From assembly GCF_042684485.1 (NCBI RefSeq), contig NZ_JBHULM010000007.1, forward strand, positions 124,001-188,000: 64,000 nucleotides of DNA, read 5' to 3'. A program made the position numbers and the translations under genes. The DNA comes from Oceanihabitans gracilariae. Lineage in GTDB: Bacteria; Bacteroidota; Bacteroidia; Flavobacteriales; Flavobacteriaceae. The notes beneath the pieces are model-generated. The model ran no database searches. It had not been told where the DNA came from and was given only the letters and a program-made list of their open reading frames with translations. The stretch's first letter is position 1. Every line of letters starts with the position of its first letter. Shown piece by piece: positions 52,463 through 61,858 of the stretch.

Positions 52463-54631
52463 CTACTTTTTAACAGCTTCAACAAGTTCAAGCATATCTA
52501 TATTTACATTAGTCGTAAAAATACCATAATTAACAACGGCTTTATTTTTTTCAATAGTATCAATACTACCAACAGCACGACCATCTTGCATACGTACACG
52601 ATCACCAACTTTTAAAATAGGTTTTGGTTTTTCTGGTACAATGGCTTTTTTCTTCGCCTCTTTTTTCTTTTTACGTATAACTTCTACCTTCTTTTCGGCT
52701 TCTTTTTTTACTTTAGTTTCTTTCGCTTTGATTGCTTTTTTCTGTTTAGCAGAAACTTTTTTGCGTTTAGAATTTTCAATCTGAACCAGTTTAAATAATT
52801 CAGACATTAAAGCTTTCTTTTGTTTATTATCGAAGAATTTTTCGGCTAAATCATTTACTTTTTGTCCTAAATAAATTAAACGCTGGTTGCTATCATACAA
52901 TTCTTGATAGCTTTCTAGCTTTTTTTGAATCTTCGCATTAATTTCTTCTAATCTATCTGCTTCCGCAATTTTTTTCTTTTCGTTTTGCTTTAAAGATTGT
53001 CCTGTTTTTTCAAGTTTACTTCTTTCTTTTTGAAGCTTAGCAATAGTAGCATCAAAACGTACTTTACCACGTTCAATTTTCTTTTTAGACCTGTTAATTA
53101 AGCTATAAGGTATTCCGTTTTTTTGTGCCACTTCAAAAGTAAACGAGCTTCCTGCATTACCAATTACTAGTTTGTAAATAGGTTCTAAACTTTTTTCATC
53201 AAAAAGCATGTTTGCATTTTGCATGTATGGCATTTCATTTGCCAAAAGTTTTAAGTTAGAGTAGTGCGTGGTTATTATACCAAAAGCTTCTCTATGGTAA
53301 AACTCTTCTAAAAAAGTTTCGGCCAAGGCACCACCAAGTTCTGGATCTGATCCTGTACCAAATTCATCAATTAAGAAAAGCGTATTTTTATTACATTTTC
53401 TTAAAAAATAATTCATCTGCTTTAATCGGTAACTATAGGTACTTAAGTGGTTTTCTATAGATTGATTATCACCAATATCACTTAAAACTCTATCAAACAA
53501 ACAAATATTACTACGTTCATGTACAGGAATTAGCATACCACTTTGTAGCATAACTTGTAATAAACCTACGGTTTTTAGAGTAATACTTTTTCCTCCAGCA
53601 TTAGGTCCTGAAATAACAATGATCCTGCTGTCTTGTTTTAATTCTATGGTCTGCGGAAAAGTTTTTTCTTTCTTTTTAAGATTGTTTAAATACAATAAAG
53701 GATGGTAAGCATCACGCAAAAACATTCTTCTGTCTTCATTTATTTCAGGAAGAATAGCATTCATAGACTTTGCGTATTTTGCTTTAGCAGAAATAACATC
53801 TATGGCAATTAAAAAATCTTGATATTTTTCTAAAAGAGGTAAAAAGGGTCTGACAAAATTAGTAATCTCTTTAAGGATTCTTACAATTTCTTCGGCTTCT
53901 TCAAACTCTAAATTATTTAGTTCTCTAGTGTGTCTTAAAGTAGCTTCAGGTTCAATATAAACAATACTTCCTGTTTTACTGCTTCCCATGATGGCACCTT
54001 TAACCTTACGTCTGTACATGGCTTTTACAGCAAGAACACGTTTGTTTTCTACTACAGATTCACGAATATCATCTAAATACTCTAATTGGTGATACGTGTT
54101 TAAAGCCGAAGTAAAACTGGCATTAATTTTACCTTTAAGGTTGTTTATGCTTTGTCTTATTTCAAAAAGAAGCGCAGAAGCATCATCTTTAATATCACCA
54201 AAACGATCTACATTAGCATCTACCTTTTCAATAATTTCTTTGGTAACTTCTATATAAAAAGCAAAATCATTAAGTTTAGGATAGTACTCTTTAAACTTTT
54301 TAAGAAAGGTTACAATTTCATTACAGGTTAGTGAAATGGCTACTATTTTTTTTAGACTGTGAATTTCTAAAAAAGTATTTTCAATTTTTAAAAGTTTTAG
54401 TTCTTTGCTAATGGTATCAAAACCATGATTTGGTATTCTGTTATCATTATAAAACGAAGCTAAATATTCATTTACAAGTTGTAAAGCTAAAAGTAATTCT
54501 TCTTTGGTTTTATAAGGTGTTATTTCTAATGCTTTTGCGTTTCCTAAAGGCGTAATACAAAGTTCGCTTACTTGTTGTAAAACGGTTGAAAACTCTAAAT
54601 CTTGTAATGTTTTTTCGTGAATATGAATCAT
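52463..54631 (-). CDS. MutS2-like DNA mismatch-repair family ATPase lacking the Smr domain
   Basis: The product has 722 residues from MIHIHEKTLQDLEF (an ATG 15 bp further upstream adds MVGKV). MutS core and clamp, Walker A GPNAGGKSITLKT, Walker B NTLFLIDEFGTGSDP and TTHYSNLK. A long Lys/Glu coiled coil (about 505-660) precedes a KOW-like end (VGDRVRMQDGRAVGSIDTI). The C-terminal Smr nuclease domain found in typical MutS2 is absent. MutS2 rescues collided ribosomes or resolves branched DNA; without Smr the cleavage step must differ. The shortened form is common in Flavobacteriia. Confidence 0.87.
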   Translation of the reverse strand: MIHIHEKTLQDLEFSTVLQQVSELCITPLGNAKALEITPYKTKEELLLALQLVNEYLASFYNDNRIPNHGFDTISKELKLLKIENTFLEIHSLKKIVAISLTCNEIVTFLKKFKEYYPKLNDFAFYIEVTKEIIEKVDANVDRFGDIKDDASALLFEIRQSINNLKGKINASFTSALNTYHQLEYLDDIRESVVENKRVLAVKAMYRRKVKGAIMGSSKTGSIVYIEPEATLRHTRELNNLEFEEAEEIVRILKEITNFVRPFLPLLEKYQDFLIAIDVISAKAKYAKSMNAILPEINEDRRMFLRDAYHPLLYLNNLKKKEKTFPQTIELKQDSRIIVISGPNAGGKSITLKTVGLLQVMLQSGMLIPVHERSNICLFDRVLSDIGDNQSIENHLSTYSYRLKQMNYFLRKCNKNTLFLIDEFGTGSDPELGGALAETFLEEFYHREAFGIITTHYSNLKLLANEMPYMQNANMLFDEKSLEPIYKLVIGNAGSSFTFEVAQKNGIPYSLINRSKKKIERGKVRFDATIAKLQKERSKLEKTGQSLKQNEKKKIAEADRLEEINAKIQKKLESYQELYDSNQRLIYLGQKVNDLAEKFFDNKQKKALMSELFKLVQIENSKRKKVSAKQKKAIKAKETKVKKEAEKKVEVIRKKKKEAKKKAIVPEKPKPILKVGDRVRMQDGRAVGSIDTIEKNKAVVNYGIFTTNVNIDMLELVEAVKK

Positions 54632-54784
54632 AACCTTTCCCACCAAAGCGGGAATCTTCCTTTTGATTTAATAAATGCTTTTTTAAGAAAAACAAAGTTA
54701 GGTATAATGTTTTAAAATATCACACTAACTAGCTAATGTTACTTGTAATTATACTTAGATTTGTAGTAACTAATATGTAACTAA

Positions 54785-55723
54785 ATGAGAGCTTTTTTAT
54801 TCCTTGTTTTTGCAGTTTTACTTTTTAATTGTTCTAATAAACATGAAAAGTATACAAAAGTACCAGATTATATTAGCAATGCTCGTGGTACCGACAAGTT
54901 GTATTTTGAAGCTTATGATACCACTTTGCAACAATGGCATGTTTCTTTTAAAGAACTGTATATACCAACAACCTATGGTATTGCACACGTAATCGTTAGT
55001 GGTCCTGAAGATGGCGAACCTTTAGTTTTATTACATGGTATGAATGCTAGTTCTACCATGTGGTATCCTAATATTGAAGCGCTTACCAAAAGCCATCGCG
55101 TATATGCTATAGATTTTATTTTAGAGCCAGGAAAATCGTATTTGTACAATGATATAGCGAGTGTAGACAATGTTATAGATTGGTATCAAGAGGTTTTGTT
55201 TGTTCTTGATTTAGACCGTTTTCATGTAATTGGTGCCTCTCGTGGTGGTTGGCTGGCTGTACATCTTACTTTACGTAATCAGAAAAAAATAGAAAGTTTG
55301 ATATTACTTAGTCCAGCACAAACCTTTACATGGATTAAACCTAGTACAGATTTGCTTAAAAATATAGTTTCGTTAGTTTCTTCAAAAGAAAAACGCATTG
55401 CACAAAGCCTGGAAAGCATGTCTAGTAATGTTAGTAATATTAATGCTGCCTATTTAGAGCAATATTATATAGCTACAGAAAAAGATTCGGTAAACAAGTT
55501 TATGTCTAGTATGAAACCGTTTTCTAACGACGAATTAAAATCGTTACAAATGCCTGTTTTGGTTTTAATTGGTGATGATGATATGATTAATGAAAAACGA
55601 ACCATAGAAATTGCTAATATGCTTCCTCAAGGAAAAGGAGAAGTTATAGAAAATGCTGGACACTTTTTGTCTATAGATCAAGCCGAAGTAGTAAATACAA
55701 AGATGTTGGAGTTTTTGGAGTAA
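54785..55723 (+). CDS. Alpha/beta-hydrolase lipoprotein
   Basis: The product has 312 residues. Lipoprotein signal MRAFLFLVFAVLLFNCSN with Cys at 16. Hydrolase fold: LVLLHGMNASSTMWYPN (oxyanion loop), nucleophile Ser in HVIGASRGGWLAVH, Asp in LVLIGDDDMIN and His in ENAGHFLSID. It resembles the RsbQ-like and 2-hydroxymuconate hydrolase groups; the substrate is unknown. An envelope-anchored location is inferred from the lipobox. Confidence 0.87.
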   Translation: MRAFLFLVFAVLLFNCSNKHEKYTKVPDYISNARGTDKLYFEAYDTTLQQWHVSFKELYIPTTYGIAHVIVSGPEDGEPLVLLHGMNASSTMWYPNIEALTKSHRVYAIDFILEPGKSYLYNDIASVDNVIDWYQEVLFVLDLDRFHVIGASRGGWLAVHLTLRNQKKIESLILLSPAQTFTWIKPSTDLLKNIVSLVSSKEKRIAQSLESMSSNVSNINAAYLEQYYIATEKDSVNKFMSSMKPFSNDELKSLQMPVLVLIGDDDMINEKRTIEIANMLPQGKGEVIENAGHFLSIDQAEVVNTKMLEFLE

Positions 55724-55752
55724 GGAAGCTTAGTTTAAAATAGTAATGTTTG

Positions 55753-56379
55753 CTATGAACTAGAAGCAGTATTAATAGCTTTTTTTAGTTTCTCTATAGT
55801 TTCATCTAACTCTTTTTTTAAATACTTTTCTGTCAATAACACATCATTGGTTAACAGTTCTAAAATCCCGATAATATCTAAAATTTTGGTAGTTGAATCT
55901 ATTCCTATAAATTTAGTAGTTAAGCTTCTACCTAATTCTGTATTTGCATCTAATTTTTTATAAGCATTCGATATTAGTTTTGTTTTTTCAATATCTAACT
56001 CTTGAAAAATACCACTAATTTTTGCACTTTCAAAAGCGATGTCTTCAATACCAGGAATTCCAAGACCATTCCAACTTGGAATAGAATTATGTCTAAATAC
56101 GGAATTAGAAAAGTACGGTAAATATGCGTTTTCTTTAGAAACATTTTTTCTAATACTATCAAATCCTACTTTTATTTTTTGATGATAAAGAATAGATTTT
56201 TCCAATCTCAAAGCATTTGATTGTAATTCTTTTGTTATTAATTTCAAGGATTCATTTATATTTTCTTTCATTTTTTTATCCGACTTGTATTCACTTACTT
56301 CTATTCCTAAAAAGACTCCAAAAGCAACAATTAAAAGTTCAAGAAAATATTTTAAGATAGACTTTTTAACTATTTTCAT
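55753..56379 (-). CDS. DUF6090 family membrane protein
   Basis: The product has 208 residues from MKIVKKSILKYFLELLIVAF; the longer start at 56,418 adds 13 residues. One N-terminal membrane helix with the family-typical LLIVAFGVFLGIEVSEYKSD is followed by a helical domain (NESLKLITKELQSNALRLEK). Common in Bacteroidota, often as paralogues. The function is unknown. Confidence 0.82.
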   Translation of the reverse strand: MKIVKKSILKYFLELLIVAFGVFLGIEVSEYKSDKKMKENINESLKLITKELQSNALRLEKSILYHQKIKVGFDSIRKNVSKENAYLPYFSNSVFRHNSIPSWNGLGIPGIEDIAFESAKISGIFQELDIEKTKLISNAYKKLDANTELGRSLTTKFIGIDSTTKILDIIGILELLTNDVLLTEKYLKKELDETIEKLKKAINTASSS

Positions 56380-56511
56380 ATTTAAGGTTTTAAGGATACA
56401 CAATGTTTTATTTAACAATTAAAATTCTGTTATCCATTAGTAAAATAACTCTAGTTGTAATTTTATTACAGCTAATTTACTATTTAACGTATTGATTTAC
56501 AATACGTAGTA

Positions 56512-57315
56512 TTATTTTAAATGCGACCTGTTATCTAAATACCTTTTTATTTTACTATATACCAATAGGTATAAGGTTGCTGTGCCAAAAGAAATTAGCG
56601 TACCTAGATAAATACCATACAATGGATACACAATAGATATGGTTAAGGAATAAATGATTAAAGAAAACATACCTATAGGCACATTTTTAATAATGGTGTG
56701 CACATGCTCTTTAGAATAGGTAAAGTGAATGATAATCATTAACGGAAATAAGGTAGTTGGAAAAGCAGAAAAAAGTCCTGCCAAACTAGGACCAACAAAT
56801 TTAGGTACTGTGGTAATTAATAAAATAATTAAAGCTGCAAAAAAGGCGCGCACAAAGAGAATTTTAAAATTAACTTTTGCTTTGGTTTGTATACCAATAT
56901 TTGGAATGTTTTTAAAAAGGTAAATACTTAAAAACGAAAAGCTAATAGGAATAAATATGGCAATATATTTAGGTAATTCTATTTGATTTAAAACAGCAAC
57001 TACTAAAAAATAGGCAAGTATAGCAGTTACAGAAGACCAAAGAATAGTATACTTTTTAAAGTACTTAGATGCTAGATAGTATACGTAAACAAAGGTTAAA
57101 GCAGCAGTTAAACCAATCATATTAAAAACAGCACTTTTTGCTGCGTATTCTGGACTTACCTCTAAACCAAAGAAAAATAAAGTAATAGCAGAACCTGTAG
57201 GATATCCAGATAGGATTCCTGCCACCTTAGGACTTACATTTTCAGCAAGAAAAGACAGTCCAATTACAAATGTAATGGCTACCGCTAACTTTATTAAAAA
57301 TAGTAATTCTATCAT
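56512..57315 (-). CDS. Polytopic membrane protein with internal duplication
   Basis: The product has 267 residues with about eight helices. Two halves carry related motifs: VSPKVAGILSGYPTGSAITL near residue 30 and VGPSLAGLFSAFPTTLFPLM near residue 175. This indicates an inverted or tandem two-repeat transporter-like fold. No family name is certain. It lies downstream of the YfcC gene but is separated from it by a terminator. Confidence 0.75.
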   Translation of the reverse strand: MIELLFLIKLAVAITFVIGLSFLAENVSPKVAGILSGYPTGSAITLFFFGLEVSPEYAAKSAVFNMIGLTAALTFVYVYYLASKYFKKYTILWSSVTAILAYFLVVAVLNQIELPKYIAIFIPISFSFLSIYLFKNIPNIGIQTKAKVNFKILFVRAFFAALIILLITTVPKFVGPSLAGLFSAFPTTLFPLMIIIHFTYSKEHVHTIIKNVPIGMFSLIIYSLTISIVYPLYGIYLGTLISFGTATLYLLVYSKIKRYLDNRSHLK

Positions 57316-57393
57316 TTTTTAAGCGTCAAAAGTAGTGTAACTATTTTAATTAGTAGAAAGGAATATGCTTAATATTATACTAATTTTAAAAGC

Positions 57394-57426
57394 GAAAAAG
57401 CAGCAACCTTAGTTGCTGCTTTTTTA
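57394..57426 (-). terminator. Rho-independent terminator
   Basis: Stem GCAGCAAC-ctta-GTTGCTGC, with A-rich sequence left and TTTTTT right. On the minus strand it is followed by TTTTTCGCTTTT. It lies after the YfcC stop (57,556) and should end that transcript. Confidence 0.75.
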
Positions 57427-57555
57427 TGTCTGTTTATGTCGTTATAGCTTCTTAATCCTATGGAAGGATGCATAAAAAATTACTCTAGCTAGTACTAAAT
57501 ACACTAAGTATACACTTGTTTTATGCTAACAGCATCTATTCCGCGAAAGCGTTAT

Positions 57556-59049
57556 TTATATATAACTAGAAACTGTCATTACTATTAAGGTAAAAACAAT
57601 AAGCATGATAAATAGAGGCATCACGAATTTTAACCATTTGTTGAAGCCTACTTTTACTACTGCTAAGGATGCTAAAATGAGTCCTGTTGGATTTACAAAA
57701 TAGAAAAGTCCCATTCCGTATTGGTAAGCATTTACTACAATTTCTCTACCAACACCAACGCTATCTGCTAAAGGAGACATGATTGGCATGGTTAGTACAG
57801 CCATACCAGAGCTACTTGGTATAAAAAAGGAAAGTCCTGCGTAAACTGCTGTCATGGCACTAGCAAATATACCTTTGTTCATGTCTTGGGTTAAAGAACT
57901 TGAATAATGTAAAAGGGTATCACTAATTAAGCCATCTGCCATGATAACGGTTACACCACGAGCAATACCAATAATTAACGCAACACCTAGTAAATCTCCT
58001 GCTCCTTTTACAAAGGTATCTATAAAATCGGTTTCTTTAATTTTTGCTATAAAACCAATAAGAATAGCACCTACCAAAAAGGTAGCAGTCATTTCTACAA
58101 ACCACCATTCTAGAGCAACTACACCATAAATCATAACAATAAAACATAGTGCAAATACCAATAAAGATAAACGTAAACGCGTTGTAAAGCTTACTGTTTT
58201 AGTGTTTTCTTGTGTAAATAGTGCTGCTATTTCTTTTTGTTGGTCATACACAATAGATTTTGTAGGATCTTTTTGTACGCGTTTACCATAGCGTATAATG
58301 TAAATTAAAGCAATGGTTAAACAGGCAATTAGCATAAAAAGTCTTCCTGCAAGACCTGTAGTCCAGCTTATTCCTGCAGAATCACTAGCAATAATGGTAC
58401 TAAAAGGGTTTATGGTAGAGCACATGGTACCAATAGAGCTTCCTAGAAATATACAAGCAATACCAACCATAGCATCATATTTTGCAGCTAAAAAAACAGG
58501 AATTAAAATAGGGAAGAAGGCAATGGTTTCTTCTGCAAACCCAAAGGTAGTTCCTCCTGCAGCCACAAGGGTAGTTACCAAAATAATAAGTATAAACTCA
58601 CGACCTTTTAGTGCATTTGCAAGCCAACTTATTCCTGCATCAAAAGCTCCTGTGCTATTAATAATGCCAATTAAACCACCTATAATTAGCACCAGAAAAA
58701 TAATATCTGCAGCTTCTATAATACCTTTAACAGGAGATTTTATAAACTCTAAAACACCTTGTGGTTGTGCTTCTAGTTCTTGATAGGTATTAGGTATGTT
58801 TATGGGTTTATAAATGTCTCCGTTTGTAAATTTTTCTAACGGAATTTTTATGTGTAGTGTTTCTAAGTTTTCTTGGGTTGCAGCTATTGTTTCGGTTTTG
58901 TCTATACCTATTCTGGAAAAGGTGTTGTCTGCTTTGTTGTATGCTAATGTTTGGTATTTACCAGCAGGAACAATCCACGTTAATAAAGTAACCAATCCTG
59001 CTATAATAAGTAAAATAGTTTGAGCAGAAGGGAATTTAATTTTTTTCAT
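57556..59049 (-). CDS. YfcC family membrane transporter
   Basis: The product has 497 residues from MKKIKFPSAQTILLI at 59,049; a start at 59,079 adds ten residues. About twelve helices. Family features: the large loop after helix 1 (PAGKYQTLAYNKADN), FLGSSIGTMCSTINPFST and FFIPSSSGMAVLTMPIMSPL. Members are C4-dicarboxylate/arginine-ornithine antiporter relatives of the AbgT/UIT group; the substrate here is unknown. It diverges from ung. Confidence 0.88.
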   Translation of the reverse strand: MKKIKFPSAQTILLIIAGLVTLLTWIVPAGKYQTLAYNKADNTFSRIGIDKTETIAATQENLETLHIKIPLEKFTNGDIYKPINIPNTYQELEAQPQGVLEFIKSPVKGIIEAADIIFLVLIIGGLIGIINSTGAFDAGISWLANALKGREFILIILVTTLVAAGGTTFGFAEETIAFFPILIPVFLAAKYDAMVGIACIFLGSSIGTMCSTINPFSTIIASDSAGISWTTGLAGRLFMLIACLTIALIYIIRYGKRVQKDPTKSIVYDQQKEIAALFTQENTKTVSFTTRLRLSLLVFALCFIVMIYGVVALEWWFVEMTATFLVGAILIGFIAKIKETDFIDTFVKGAGDLLGVALIIGIARGVTVIMADGLISDTLLHYSSSLTQDMNKGIFASAMTAVYAGLSFFIPSSSGMAVLTMPIMSPLADSVGVGREIVVNAYQYGMGLFYFVNPTGLILASLAVVKVGFNKWLKFVMPLFIMLIVFTLIVMTVSSYI

Positions 59050-59128
59050 ATTATAATTACGTACTGAAAATTTTATCAAGTTTAAAGATAGTATTATTTT
59101 AGACTTTCTTAAATATGGAATAGAAGAA

Positions 59129-59794
59129 ATGCAGATTAATATAGATACTAGTTGGAAAAAACATTTAAACGAAGAATTTAATAAGCCTTATTTTGCAGAG
59201 TTGTTAGCTTTTGTGGAAGCTGAATATGAAGCGCATACATGTTTTCCGGAAAAGGAACTTATTTTTAATGCCTTTAATTTATGTGCTTTTGAAGATGTAA
59301 AAGTGGTAATTATAGGTCAAGATCCTTATCATGATTGCAACCAAGCTAACGGATTGTGTTTTAGTGTTAATGATGGTATTGCGTTTCCGCCTTCGTTAAA
59401 AAATATTTTTAAAGAATTAAAAGACGATGTAAACAAAAGTCTTCCTGAAAGCGGAAATTTAGAATCTTGGGCTAGGCAAGGGGTTTTATTGTTAAATGCT
59501 ACTTTAACAGTACGTGCGCACCAAGCGGGAAGTCATCAAAAAAAAGGATGGGAAACCTTTACAGATGCTGTAATTAAATTAATAAGTGATAGAAAAGAAA
59601 ACGTGGTTTTTTTACTTTGGGGAGGATATGCTAAAAAGAAAGCCAAATTAATTGACCCCAAAAAACATCATATTTTAAGTACAGGACATCCATCTCCATT
59701 AAGTGCTAATAGAGGATATTGGTTTGGTAATAAACACTTTAGTGAAACTAACTTCCTGTTGGAGCAAGATGGTTTTCAGCCTCTGGTTTGGTAG
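59129..59794 (+). CDS. ung: Uracil-DNA glycosylase, family 1
   Basis: The product has 221 residues. VVIIGQDPYHDCNQANGLCF contains the water-activating Asp65; FPPSLKNIFKEL binds the minor groove, and STGHPSPLSANRGYW carries the catalytic His loop. It removes uracil from DNA to start base-excision repair. The length is standard. Its end overlaps a small minus-strand ORF. Confidence 0.96.
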   Translation: MQINIDTSWKKHLNEEFNKPYFAELLAFVEAEYEAHTCFPEKELIFNAFNLCAFEDVKVVIIGQDPYHDCNQANGLCFSVNDGIAFPPSLKNIFKELKDDVNKSLPESGNLESWARQGVLLLNATLTVRAHQAGSHQKKGWETFTDAVIKLISDRKENVVFLLWGGYAKKKAKLIDPKKHHILSTGHPSPLSANRGYWFGNKHFSETNFLLEQDGFQPLVW

Positions 59795-59933
59795 ACCTTA
59801 CGTTAATGACTCTTTTGGTTTGGTTTGGTTTTTTTGAACTTTTACTCGTTTTATTACAACTAAATGCTAAAAGTATAAAGTTGATTGCAACTAAAGAAAA
59901 GAGAGTAAATGTAATGATTAATAGCATAAGCAC
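59748..59933 (-). CDS. Small single-helix membrane protein (uncertain)
   Basis: The product has 61 residues: one hydrophobic N-terminal helix (MLLIITFTLFSLVAINFILL) and a polar tail ending ENHLAPTGS. It overlaps the end of ung by 47 bp on the opposite strand. The well-formed helix and tail suggest a real small gene rather than a shadow, but the overlap and short length leave this open. Confidence 0.45.
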   Translation of the reverse strand: MLMLLIITFTLFSLVAINFILLAFSCNKTSKSSKKPNQTKRVINVRSTKPEAENHLAPTGS

Positions 59934-60077
59934 TCTGTTTTAGAATTTGTAGGTTTTACTATACAAATATTTGTATTGGTTTATTAAATTTAAGTAAAAT
60001 TTAACAAATTTCACAAATTAAGTGGCTAAAATGCAGTTATTTACGGTTTAATCGATGCTTTCTTACTGTTTCTAAGC

Positions 60078-60932
60078 TTATAATTTGGTTACTAACTTAT
60101 TGTAATCCCATTTTTCAGGAATTATATCTAAATCAAATAATGTGTCTTGTACGTTAGCAATTGTTTTTTTATCTATTACTTCTTGTGACCACTCGGTTAT
60201 TTTTAACCATTCTTCTACATCTTCAATTTTTTGATCATATCTATTAGCAATAGTAGTATCAATACATGGTATGTCTTTAAACTCTTTTGTAGTTTCGTTA
60301 ATAATATTTAAAATGGTTTTTACATCTTCCTTATTGTTTTCAAGAAACTCTGTTCTTACAGCAATAACAAAGCATGGCCAAGGAGAAGGGCAATTATCTA
60401 TGCGTCTAAAAGTACCATCATCTACTAAGGGTTTCGTGGTGAATTTTTCCCACATAAAATAATCTGCTTGTTCATTGGTTAATCCCTCTACAGCACCATC
60501 TAGATTTTTAATTACTTCAAAGTTTAGGTCTTCGTTTAAATTCCAATTGTTGTTTTGTGCATTGACATAAGCCATTAAATGCGAGCCAGAACCAAATCTG
60601 CTAATTGCAGCTTTTGTTCCTTTTAAGTCTTCTGTGCTTTTATATTTAGAGTTATTTGCAACATGGATGCCCCAAATTAAAGGAGAAGCAACAAAGGTTT
60701 GTACAATAGTACTTGGGTTACCTGCTATAATATCTTTAACAATACCTTCGGTAAGTATTACTGCTAAATCTATTTCGCCTTCTCGAAGTGCTTTACACAT
60801 TTCTCCTGTACCACCAAAGTAATCTTTCCAACGTAGGTTTATTCCTTCGTCTTTATACTCGCCATTTTTAAGTGTTAAATACCAAGCAAGATTAAAATGC
60901 TCTGGTACACCACCAATGTTTACTTTCTTCAT
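60078..60932 (-). CDS. Cytoplasmic substrate-binding-protein-like (NMT1/periplasmic-binding fold)
   Basis: The product has 284 residues. It begins KKVNIGGVPEHFNLAWYLTL, with GEIDLAVILTEGIV, KGTKAAISRFGSGSHLMAYV and ADYFMWEKFTTKPLVDDG. This is the type II binding fold of ABC transporter receptors for sulfonates or thiamine precursors, but there is no signal peptide or lipobox. It may be a cytoplasmic sensor or enzyme of that fold. It precedes the nucleoside phosphorylase in the opposite sense of flow: it is downstream of it on the same strand. Confidence 0.82.
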   Translation of the reverse strand: MKKVNIGGVPEHFNLAWYLTLKNGEYKDEGINLRWKDYFGGTGEMCKALREGEIDLAVILTEGIVKDIIAGNPSTIVQTFVASPLIWGIHVANNSKYKSTEDLKGTKAAISRFGSGSHLMAYVNAQNNNWNLNEDLNFEVIKNLDGAVEGLTNEQADYFMWEKFTTKPLVDDGTFRRIDNCPSPWPCFVIAVRTEFLENNKEDVKTILNIINETTKEFKDIPCIDTTIANRYDQKIEDVEEWLKITEWSQEVIDKKTIANVQDTLFDLDIIPEKWDYNKLVTKL

Positions 60933-60988
60933 ATTTTTCCGCGAAAGCGGGTAATGTTATTATATTGTAAGCTCAAACAGGGCAAATA

Positions 60989-61858
60989 TTATTCTACCAA
61001 TTTGTTTAAGGTGTATTCTATTAAATTGTTAACAACAGCTTTTGGGTCTTTACTAAAATTTCCTGTTGCTCTGTTAGCTATAATTGCATTCATTGAGAGT
61101 GCGTGATGTCCTAGTAGCTTAGATAAACCGTAGATTGCAGAAGTTTCCATTTCTAGATTTGTAATTCTAAATTCGTTAAAGTGAAAGGAATCCATTTTAC
61201 TATTTAAGGTAGCATCTTCTAGAGCTAAACGTAAAACACGTCCTTGTGGTCCGTAAAAACCTCCTGCAGTAGCAGTAATGCCTTTGTGTACATTTTCACC
61301 ATCTAGTAAGGTTTCTAGTTTTTTGCTATTACTAATAACAATAGGTCTTGCTTTGTTTTTACTCCAATTTGTATATGCTATAAAGGCATCTTCAATTTCT
61401 GGGTTAGAAACAGCGTCTATTTGATAAAAATGAAGCATACCATTTAAATCTAATCCATGACTACTCATAACAAAAGCGTCAACAGGAATATCTTTATGCA
61501 GCGAACCAGAAGTACCAACACGTACTATATTTAAGCTAGTAAGGGTTTCTTTTTGCTTTCTTGTTTGTAAATCTATATTTACTAAAGCGTCTAATTCATT
61601 AATTACTATATCAATATTATCAGGACCAATTCCTGTAGATAAAACTGTTAGTCTTTTTCCTTTATAGAAACCCGTTTGTGTTTTAAATTCTCTTTTTTGT
61701 GTAGAAAACTCAATACTATCAAAGTGTTTGGTTATTTTTTCTACACGATCTTGATCACCAACAAAAATAATATCTTTAGCAATATTTTCTGGTTTTAAGT
61801 TTAAGTGATATACGCTTCCGTCAGGATTTAATATAAGTTCAGATTCTTTAATCGCCAT
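60989..61858 (-). CDS. Nucleoside phosphorylase (uridine phosphorylase-like)
   Basis: The product has 289 residues. Phosphorylase family features: IFVGDQDRVEKITKHF, LSTGIGPDNIDIVINEL, RVGTSGSLHKD (phosphate and ribose site) and NLEMETSAIYGLSKLLGHHA, which carries the nucleoside-binding Glu-Met-Glu. It splits nucleosides with phosphate in salvage; the base specificity is not decidable. It overlaps the DUF1835 gene by 11 bp. Confidence 0.9.
   Translation of the reverse strand: MAIKESELILNPDGSVYHLNLKPENIAKDIIFVGDQDRVEKITKHFDSIEFSTQKREFKTQTGFYKGKRLTVLSTGIGPDNIDIVINELDALVNIDLQTRKQKETLTSLNIVRVGTSGSLHKDIPVDAFVMSSHGLDLNGMLHFYQIDAVSNPEIEDAFIAYTNWSKNKARPIVISNSKKLETLLDGENVHKGITATAGGFYGPQGRVLRLALEDATLNSKMDSFHFNEFRITNLEMETSAIYGLSKLLGHHALSMNAIIANRATGNFSKDPKAVVNNLIEYTLNKLVE

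Noticed and set aside
58313..58783. 156-residue plus-strand ORF inside the YfcC gene
   Set aside because: It is antisense to well-supported membrane helices and matches no family.
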